Assembly: GCA_973895155.1 (NCBI GenBank)
Contig: OZ316899.1
Location: forward strand, 7,688,001 to 7,752,000
Length of the DNA stretch: 64,000 nucleotides
DNA from: Marsupella aquatica
Taxonomy: Eukaryota; Marchantiophyta
Direction: 5' to 3'
Of this stretch, positions 56,306 to 64,000 are shown piece by piece. Under the pieces are notes generated by a model. The model searched no databases. It was not told the DNA's origin and worked only from the letters and a program-made list of their open reading frames with translations. The stretch's first letter is position 1. Each line of letters opens with the position of its first letter. The position numbers were made by a program, and so were the translations under genes.

Positions 56306-57979
56306 CTACATCAGTAGGGGTCTGGCCACCATCTGTATATGCTTGATCACGGATTTGGCAATGCCATTCTGAAAATGAACATGTGCAACAGGGTATTCAG
56401 TATCGATGCCTGCAGTTTCACAGAAGTCATCAAAAGTTTTTGATGTAAATTCCCCCGCGTTATCAACTCTGATTTTTTTGATTGGGTTCTCTGGGAATTG
56501 ATGTTTTAATTTCAGGATATGTGATAAAATCCTCGGGAAAACTAGATTCCCGGTGGAAAGCAGTGAGACCTGTGACCACTTGGTGGAGGCATCAATGATA
56601 ACCAGGAAATATCTGAATGGACCAGAAGGAGGGTCAATTGGGCCACAGACATCTGCTTGTATCCTCTCTAGGAATTGTGGAATCTGGTGTATTGTCTTTG
56701 ATGGTGATGGACGAGTCACCATTTTCCCTTGTGAGCATGCAATACAAGGTCTGATGGATGCTGAGGGGTGAACGCCTTGAGGTATGCCAACGATAGCTTT
56801 TAAGATATTGTGGTACATAGTTGTACCAGGATGTCCGAGACAATTGTGCCATCTCTGTGTTAAGGTAAGTGGAGTGATCTCCGTATGATAAGAATAGATT
56901 CGGGTGATGTAGAGTCCGGGAGGATATATGGATAGTATTTTGCAGACTAATCTCCCTGATTTGGTGTTCTCTAGGATGCGCAAGACTTCACGGTTTCCAC
57001 AAGTGTCTGTGTGAATATAAAATCTGTTGGCACGTATGTCACTAAAACTTATAAGGTTTCTAGTGGCCCGTGGTGCAAAAATTGCTGAGTCAATTTGGAT
57101 AATTGTTCCCTTGGGAAATCTGACTTTTGGTGGACCATGACCTTCCTCTATGTAATTAGATCCAGTGATTGTTGTCATGGATCTATGGGATGGGGTTATG
57201 CTGAGGAAGTAGTCTTTGTGGCGCAGGATTGAATGAGATGTGCCGCTATCAACAATACAATTGTGATGATTGTCCAGAAGAGAGGGATGAGATCCTAATC
57301 GGGCAGTATGGACCTCAGGTGCTACTTGGCCTTGTGCATAATCCTCAATGTTATCTGTAGTTTCCATGTAGTTACCATAGGCTTCATTACTGGGTGTTTC
57401 CATGCTTTGCTTGTAAAGTTTGACTAGATGGGCAGGTACTCGACAATCTCTCTGTAAGTGTCCTTTTGTGCCGCACCTGAAGCATTCTACAGAGTTATCG
57501 TTCTCTCTTATCCAATTATTGTATCCCCTTTCGTGGCCTCCCCCTCGGCCTTTGTCTCTGTATCCACCACCTCGTCCTCGTTGTCCGCCTCTTTGATTAA
57601 AATTTCCGAAGGTTTGGCCTCCCCTTTTAGGTTGGTCATTGCCCCTGCCTCGTTGTTGATGTCTGCCTTGGCCATAGGTTCGTCCTCTCCTCCCCCTGAA
57701 ATTTCCATGCCCTCTGCCTCTTGCTCTGTCGTTCTGTCGATTGAAGTTGATTTCAGGTTTAGGTGGGGGTGCGGCAGACCCTGGTGGGCGAGATTTTGCA
57801 TTTTCCAGGAGGAGTAATTGATGCTTCTCTGCAAAAAGCATATGAGCAATGAGTTCTAAATATTTCATAAATCCCATATTTCTGTATTGTGATGCAAGGA
57901 GGAGATTTCCTGCGCTGAACGTTGACAGGGTTCGTTTGATTTGCTTGTCGTCGCCAACTGGGTGGCCATAGACTGCCAA
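56306..57979 (-). pseudogene. gag-pol: Copia Gag C-terminus, protease and integrase
   Basis: A long open frame (557 codons). RG-rich stretch, then CFRCGTKGHLQRDC (CX2CX4HX4C), protease CIVDSGTSHSIL (DSG), the integrase zinc part WHNCLGHPGTTMYHNILK with CIACSQGK, and the core ADVCGPIDPPSGPFRYFLVI (Asp) and IRVDNAGEFTSKTFDDF (Asp). At the third catalytic position the text reads QNGIAKSVIKHIQ, with Lys where Glu is expected in related elements, so the DDE triad is broken. Stop at 56306. Confidence 0.88.
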
Positions 57980-58360
57980 TTGTGAAATAATTTGGAAGAG
58001 TTTGCCATTGTAATTGGATATGGAAGTATGGTCCTATACCCGCAAATTTATCCAATCATGGCGGGCGGTTGGCAGGGAAACCAGTCGCATGTGATTGAAC
58101 CTTAATTTCAGATCCTCCTAGAGGATTTGGGGGTTAAATTGATTTAGATATTGGATCTTGAGTGGCTCTGCAAGGTGGTGACATATAAAGATTAATGCTC
58201 TTGCCTTTTGCTGTAAAGTTAGGCCTGCATCAGTTAAAATTGCATCTTGAAGGTCTTTTGATGCAAGATATGCTTCAACGTCCAGTGACCATGATAAATA
58301 ATTTGCGCCATCAATGGTTAGGGCCTTAAATTGAAGCTTCTTGATTGAATTCATGTTCAT
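57980..58360 (-). pseudogene. gag: Copia Gag N-terminus
   Basis: MNMNSIKKLQFKALTIDGAN then YLSWSLDVEAYLASKDLQDA, typical of the plant copia capsid (NY.SW...V...L). A stop after NPQIL at 58118, then a second frame (58055-57759) resumes the capsid. An AT-rich leader (58361-58774) has no supported gene. Confidence 0.75.
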
Positions 58361-58774
58361 GATTCTACTATGTTTATGATGATCAGAATATAAATTGAGT
58401 TATATTCAGGAATCTGAGCGTTATGATCTGCTTGGATATTGTAAAATTCAGTGCTGTTAAATTGGCCTTGAGATGATAATTCAAATGCAAAGGAATTTTG
58501 AGAAACTTCCTTGTGTTGGTTGAAGGTACATGATCTCTCGTGTATATTGGTGTCCAGATGCTTGCGCTCCGGTTTCTTCAATTTTTGATTTCGCGCATGT
58601 ATGACGGATTTTGATTCAATCAATAATTCAAAGTGTGCACCTTCATTCAATGAATATGGCTATATAAAAAATAATTGTTGCATCTACGAGTCACTGGCCA
58701 TAAGCTTCATTCCAGGGAAGGATGAGTAATTGAGAAAAAAATTCTGCTCGGATTGGAGAGTCATGCTGATAACG

Positions 58775-58949
58775 TATTATGTACACCATAGACATCAATG
58801 CACCGGCAAGCTCACTTCCTTCTCACTGATTGTGGGAGTGGAAATAACTCCCTATATAGTACATGGTATGGTGGTTATGTAACCGCCTCAATTCCCTATA
58901 TACTAGGGTGAGCCTAGGTAATCAGGGTTAGGGTTTATCCCTTACAACA
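58775..58949 (-). repeat. Copia 5' LTR (175 bp)
   Basis: Partner of the LTR at 52745-52919, same ends. The four differences lie at the GTG(A/G)GAGTGG, CCT(TG/CA)ATTCC and GAG(T/C)CTAGG positions. Confidence 0.92.
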
Positions 58950-58954
58950 CAAAA

Positions 58955-59400
58955 AACCTATTTCCGTCATTTTAACCAACGGTGCTAAATGACTAAATCT
59001 ATGGTCAATCAAAAAATTAAGATATATCAGTGTTTACAACAACATACAGTCATTATGTACTTGTCTCATAAAATGACTAAATCTAGTGTCAATCAAAAAA
59101 TGTTGACAACAACATACAGTCCTTATGGACTTGTTTCATATATGACTAGATCTAAGGTCAATCTAAGAATTAGGATATATCAGTGTTTACAACAACATAC
59201 AGTCATTATGGACTTGTTTCATAAATCACTACTTGTAGAGTCAATCTAAAAATCAAGATATATCAGTGTTTATGATAACACATTGTCATTACAGACTTGA
59301 GTCATAAATGACTGCTTATTGAGTCATTAAGGAATCCTGGATATATCAATGATTAAAAATACTGTATAGTCATTGCGGACACAGGTCATAATTGTAGAGT
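58955..59400. repeat. Tandem repeats with ATATATCAGTGTTTACAACAAC core
   Basis: AATC(A/T)A.GATATATCAGTGTTTA recurs at about 59017, 59167, 59250 and 59338, with ACAGTCATTA.G.ACTTG and TGACTAAATCTA between (also 59095). Units of roughly 75-90 bp. This continues the TGAC-rich DNA into which the copia element inserted. Confidence 0.7.
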
Positions 59401-59449
59401 CATTGAAGAATGTCAATAACTGCAGTAAAGGTAATGTTGGCTGTCATAT

Positions 59450-61040
59450 TAGATGTCATTTTGACCAAATGACTCCATATGTCGTCATTCAAGACATCCC
59501 TCATGGTGTCATTATGGACCAGCAAAAATGACCATTTTTGGTCTACGAGCTTAAGGTGGGCCCGAGTGTGCCATGGGCCATGCATAGAGGTGAGAAACTC
59601 TCCACTAGGTGCATGACACGTACTATACTCATCATTGTCCATCCACTAGTTGCGGCATAAACACTTTGGACACATGTTTTTGCATTTACTTAAAGCATGA
59701 TGCACCTTTGGGAAAATCACTTCCAAATCATATGACTTTGGAGTGATTTGCCAAAAGTGTTCGCATGGATGCATACCATCGTATCCAAAGGGAAATGAAG
59801 CCATTTTTTTGTCTCTCCAAGAAGTAGCGCAACACCAATGGAAGGTTGTCATCCTTTGATGTAATTGTGTCATGTTTGTGTTGGTGTTTGGATGGGGAAT
59901 ATTCTATCTTGCCAATGAATAGTGACGGGGCAATCAAGGAGGTAGTGTAATCTTTATTGGGTCATTTCTGAACAAATTTGTGTCATAAATGCCAATGACT
60001 ACAAGTAGAGTCATTAAAATTGTCATATGGGATGTCATATAAGTCAAGTGACTGGACTTGTGGTCATTTGTGTGGTCCCTCATGCTGTCATTAAGCAAAA
60101 GCACAAATGACCAGTTTGGGACTAGGGGCTAGAGGTGGGCCCTAGAGTGCCATGGGCCCTACATAGAGATGAGAACCCCTCCACTAGGTGCGGGATACTA
60201 TACTCATCATTGTCCAACCACTAGTTGCAACATAAATACTTTGGACACATGTTTTTCCATTTACTTAAGGCATTATGCACCTTTGGGGAAATCACTCCCA
60301 AGTCATACAACTTTGGAGTGATTTGCCAAAAGTGTTAGCATGGATGCATACCATTGCATCGTAAGGTAAATGAAGCCATTTTTTGTCTCTCGAAGAAGTA
60401 GCGCAACACCAATGGAAGGTTATGATCCTTTGATGTACTTGTGTCATGCTTATGCCTGTGTTTGGATGGGGAATATTCTATTTTGCATATGAATAGTGAC
60501 GAGGGCACTCAAGGAGGTAGTGTAATCTTCATTGGGTCATTTTTGAACAAATTGGTGTCATAAATACCAATGACTACAAGTAGTGTCATTAAATCTGTCA
60601 TATAGACTGTCACATAAGTCAAATGACTGGATTTGTGGTCATTTGAGGGGTCCCTTGTGCAGTCATGAAGCAGAAGCATAAATGACCAGTTTGGGGCTAG
60701 GGGCTGGAGGTGGGCCCTAGAGTGCCATGGGGCCCTGCATAGAGCTGAGATCCCCTCCACTAGGTGCGGGCCACTATACTCATCATTGTCCAACCCTGGT
60801 TGCAACATAAACACTTTGGACATGCGTTTACTTAAAGCATGATGCACCTTTGGGGAAATCACTCCCAAGTTATACAACTTTGGAGTGATTTACCAAAAGT
60901 GTCACCATGGATGCATACCATCGTATCCAAAGGCGAATGAAACCATTTTTTGTCTCTCCAAGAAGTAGCGCAACACCAATGGAAGGTTGTCATCCTTTGA
61001 TGTAATTGTGTCATGTTTGTGCCGGTGTTTGGATGGGGAA
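59450..61040. repeat. Three tandem copies of a 570-bp segment
   Basis: GTTTGGATGGGGAA occurs at 59887, 60460 and 61025 and CACTTTGGACA at 59661, 60238 and 60811, a period of 565-577 bp. On the minus strand the first copy is nearly open (59873-59400) with KKMASFPFGYDGMHPCEHFW; the third has a 122-codon frame (60877-60509). Whether these were ever coding is unclear. The third copy stops at 61040 where a CACTA-like end begins. Confidence 0.8.
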
Positions 61041-62524
61041 CACTACAACACTACCTCCACCTTTTGCAAACTTGAAAGTGTCGCAAACAACAAAGGAAAT
61101 CAAAAAACAAATCTGAGTTTTGCGAAGTAACGCGCATCGCACTAGACTTGCAAACTGCAAAGCCAAATGGTTTGCATCCGGTCTTTTGCAAGACCTTTGC
61201 AACTCCTTAGCAATTTGGAACACGAATCAAATCGAAAAGGACTCACATTTAAGCAACTCCGTCGGCGTCACGATACACTTGCGACAATAATAGAGCAAGT
61301 TCCATATTTGCGATTCCAGGGGTTTGGTAACATGTTTGCGATACCAAATGAATGGTAAGTATGCAATCAATATAATTTTGCATTTGTGTGAAAGTATGTG
61401 GATTGCATAAGTTTTGCGATACTTACAGAATGGTAAATATGCAATATGGGTTGTTTGCATTGGTTTTGCAAGGTGTCTTGAGGCTAGGGTTTAGATTTAG
61501 AGTTTTGAATTAGGGTTGGGGTCTTGTTGTCCAACACGGAGAATGAGGTCTGAATAAAAATTTCTTTATAGAAAATTGATAGGTACACAAAAATTAGGGT
61601 TTCCTAAACCCTAAACCCTATATGGGTGTCATATGACAAGCTAGGTCCCTACAAGAGTACCCATATCAAAACTATATACTACACTAAGTAAATGGGCATC
61701 CCAATGGGCACTACACCAACAAGCTCTAGAATGGGGTCCTCCTACTCCTTGTTGCCGGCCTCTTCCCCTTGTCCCTCTTGCGACAATCCGGACGCGACAC
61801 AGGAGGTGGTGCTGGTTGCTCCTCCACATCTGGTGCCTCCTTGTCCTCCCCCTCCTGCTGGGAAACTCCTCCTACTGGTCCAGATCCACTACTACCTCCT
61901 ACCTTGGGCCCCTTTGTCATGGTCCCCTCATTGTTCTCATTGGTGCTGCTGGTATCACTGGTATCCTCATCATCCTGTTTGCACAGCACAAGGCCAAATT
62001 GGTTTAGGTTTATGGAATGAAAAGATAAGTGGATTGGGTGGGCAAAACTGAAGGGGATATATATGCACTTACAGTCGCCAACTCTACGTCAACCAAGTCA
62101 AAGAGATGTTTCGCTCCATGCACAGCTCCTATCTCCATCTCTTTTGCTGTTATCTTCCTACGGTACCTCTTATACTACCACAACCAAACATTCCAACACC
62201 AAAATTGATTGGGGTTAATATGTCATAAACCCAAGTAAAATGCATGGAGGTGCTAGTAGGGTGCCCTAACACAAAACTGGGCTCAATAACCCTTAGCGGT
62301 ATTTTTAAACATAACACACATTTGCGAAACTCCCCATTTTGCAAATTCAAATAGATTGGCTGTTTGCAAAGCCGTTTATGAAGCGGGTTAGTTCGCACTA
62401 GCTTTGCATCTACAACTTAAAAAAAAGCCATGATAGACTTTGCAAAACAGTTGCAAAGCAACCCGCTTCGCAAAAGCTTCGCAAACGCTGTTTTTAAAAA
62501 ATTCTGAGAAATCTCTAAGTCATG
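61041..62524. mobile_element. CACTA-like element, right end lost to LTR-B copy 3
   Basis: Starts CACTACAACACTACCTCC directly after the third 570-bp repeat. The first 420 bp and the last 230 bp are packed with TTTGCAAA, TTTGCGA and GCAAAGC words in both orientations, the subterminal repeat pattern of CACTA elements. No matching TAGTG end is seen before 62525, where an LTR begins. A small spliced gene lies between. Confidence 0.6.
61726..62174 (-). CDS. Two-exon gene fragment in the CACTA-like element
   Basis: Exon 62174-62073 (YKRYRRKITAKEMEIGAVHG then AKHLFDLVDVELAT) is followed by a 98-bp intron (GTAAGTGCAT..GCTGTGCAAACAG, 62072-61975) and an exon to TAG at 61726 ending in DKGKRPATRSRRTPF. 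Splicing is phase 0 and in frame. A GTGGTAG acceptor precedes the first exon, so earlier exons exist or existed. The second exon is Asp/Ser/Gly/Pro-rich and disordered, with a basic end. Function not recognised; its place suggests an accessory or remnant transposase tail. Confidence 0.45.
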
Positions 62525-64000
62525 TGTCACGTCGTAGGCTTCGGCCTTAACTCAGACTTCAGCTTAGACGGGCACATCCCTTGTAAATCTGAGGGTTCGG
62601 GCAGGAAGGGAAGCACGTAATGCACCTTATTCTCGTAAACTAGCGCTAAGTGCGCATACTGCTAAATACGGACACCTCCTAGGTATGGTTTGTGTTCCGC
62701 CGCCGGAACGTACCTTAGTCGATAGCAGGATCGACCCCGGCTTAAGGGCTTCTAAGCCTTCGTGCTGTCCGCCTTCGATCCGGATTCGATGATACAGGTC
62801 CTCAACCCGTGCTCGCAACCACTTACCCGCAGGCTGCACCCTGTGCACGTCTCGGGTAGTGCGTTCGGCCCGGCGCTGCCACCCATATACGAGAAACCCA
62901 CACACATATGCGCACACATGCATACAATCTCGATTTACACGAAGGAAAAATGATGGGAAAGGATTTTACTACAAAGGGAACATATGCGTACACTTAGTTG
63001 ACACGACAGCCCTGGAATGCACAGGTTCAAGGCCAAGGGTGCACACTACAACGGAGCCCGGCTCCGCACTCGCCCGACGAGCTTAGTCCTACCCCCTCCC
63101 CTTGGTACTCTGTCATTCCCAGAGGTCGGGACTCCCCGCATGTCCCGCGGATGTCCGACTCTGAAACTAAAAACCCCCCCTGCCTCTACCGAGGGGTGCA
63201 CTAAATACTAAGAGCCGAGGAACGGGGTGTCCTCACACTGAAGATTCGTTGACTAAGGTCCTAACTAAGCTGACAGTCAGGCCGGAAAATGGTTGTGTCT
63301 TATTAGAAGATCCTAATTTACGCAGGCTGGACAGCAGGGCAGCGCTGCTGTACCTAAGGCAGGTGCCTGTCCCAAGAGCCTGACTAAGCCAATCCTAATC
63401 CTAATCTATTCCTACTCCGCCGCTAATGCCTGGCACGCTTGCCAGAGCCGCCCGAATGGGAACGGCCATCCCGCTGCCTTCGAAGCCTGTCATTGTCCGC
63501 CTTGAGGAGCTGGACCTGGTCCAGCAGAGATTCATTCTCTCGCCTTGCCGCGTCCGTCTCCTCTGCTGCCTCCTGACATGCCTCCTCCAGTTGCTGGGCG
63601 TCGCTCGTCAGTTTACTTGCCAGCTGGTCCTGCTTCTTGGCCTTGGTTTGGAGCCGCGCCATCTCGGCCTGCAGCGTGGCTATCTCCGTCGCGTCCCGCT
63701 GGGCTCGCTCCTCGGCCTCCTCCAGGTCTTTCTGCCAGGTGACAGCTTGTTTCTTCAAACTGTCAATCTGGTTCCGGAGTCGTGTAATCTCGGCCTCGTT
63801 CCCAGCTTTGGCCTGTTCGGCTAGGGCGGTAAGAGCGTACGCCTTTGCTAACAACTCATCGGCGGCTGCAACCTTGGGTCGTAGTTGCAGAAGCTCAGCC
63901 TCTTGAGCCGCCACTTCGTTCTTTAGGTACACGGACTCCACCCGGTACCGCTCTATCCTCTGAAGGGCCTCCGACTGGGCCCGACCTGCCTTTACGGCGG
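62525..64000 (-). repeat. LTR, family B copy 3 (runs off the window)
   Basis: Starts TGTCACGTCGTAGGCTTCGG (plus strand), similar to copy 1 at 41873. Contains TTCCGCCGCCGGAA at about 62695 with AGGTATGGTTTG before it, and the C-run hairpin core at 63173-63195. The left flank is TCATG. Confidence 0.8.
63423..64000 (-). pseudogene. LTR-encoded protein (family B copy 3), coiled-coil C-terminus
   Basis: The frame 63941-63423 is open for 172 codons and continues off the window in sense. It holds EKQAKA-type heptads: ITRLRNQIDSLKKQAVTWQK, LEEAEERAQRDATEIATLQA, ESLLDQVQLLKADNDRLRRQ and the basic end RRQRDGRSHSGGSGKRARH. It matches 43071-42736 almost word for word, and this copy is intact over the coiled coil. 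Upstream part is outside the window. Confidence 0.65.

Larger units (their letters stand above)
52745..58949 (-). mobile_element. Full-length Ty1/copia retrotransposon (6205 bp)
   Basis: Identical-length LTRs (175 bp) bound a leftward gag-pol, with the perfect target duplication CAAAA at 52740-52744 and 58950-58954. Copia order is seen: Gag and zinc knuckle, protease, integrase, RT, RNase H. A polypurine tract (minus AAGGGGGAG) adjoins the 3' LTR at 52920. Beside the 5' LTR, minus-strand TTATCAGCATGAC could be a degenerate tRNA-iMet site. Multiple stops and altered catalytic residues show that it is inactive. It interrupts TGAC-rich transposon DNA. Confidence 0.92.

Overview
The window reads as repeat-dense plant nuclear DNA, probably from a streptophyte with a large genome; a seed-free plant such as a bryophyte, lycophyte or fern is my guess, not a demonstration. 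Evidence for a plant: non-chromoviral Ty3/gypsy elements with long LTRs, a primer-binding-site core TTTTTGGCGC, a Ty1/copia element, CACTA-like ends with subterminal repeats, and genes with short GT..AG introns. Almost every open frame belongs to a mobile element and most carry stops or frameshifts. I found no convincing single-copy host gene, rRNA, tRNA or CRISPR array.

Layout. 1-9328: Ty3/gypsy element (plus strand) with ORF-bearing long terminal repeats (family C), reverse transcriptase-RNase H and integrase, split by a solo LTR of family A. 9329-13008: a decayed ParB-like gene (minus), hairpin-like repeats and a 158-bp satellite. 13009-29665: a 16.7-kb DNA transposon inserted in that satellite. 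29701-33045: Ty3/gypsy remnant (minus) with a 305-bp MITE inside. 33046-37647: complete family-C LTR with a long gene. 37648-45370: Ty3/gypsy (minus) with its 3.5-kb family-B 5' LTR. 45371-47836: truncated second family-B LTR. 47837-49400: gypsy protease scrap and TGAC-rich DNA. 49430-62524: DNA-transposon remnants broken by a family-A solo LTR (49817-52239) and a complete 6.2-kb Ty1/copia element (52745-58949), followed by tandem repeats and a CACTA-like element. 62525-64000: start of another family-B LTR.

The most interesting object is the transposon at 13009-29665. It has 25-bp imperfect terminal inverted repeats, a 4-bp AAGA target duplication and divergent genes. The leftward gene encodes a DUF7869-like DDE-type transposase. 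The rightward genes encode a coiled-coil protein and one very large protein that joins a ParB-like domain, an N4/N6-type DNA methyltransferase signature (DPPF followed by VLDFFTGG), a Ulp1/SENP cysteine protease (H, D, Q and C all present) and an FCP1/NIF-like HAD phosphatase. I infer a mobile element that carries its own DNA-modification and SUMO-protease functions. Its introns contain copies of one 19-nt palindrome.

A second theme is that the long LTRs of families B and C each carry a sense-oriented gene (a domain with a conserved GLP motif plus a coiled coil), and that families A, B and C share a short conserved block near the LTR 3' end. Domain names are from memory and by eye; no database search was possible.
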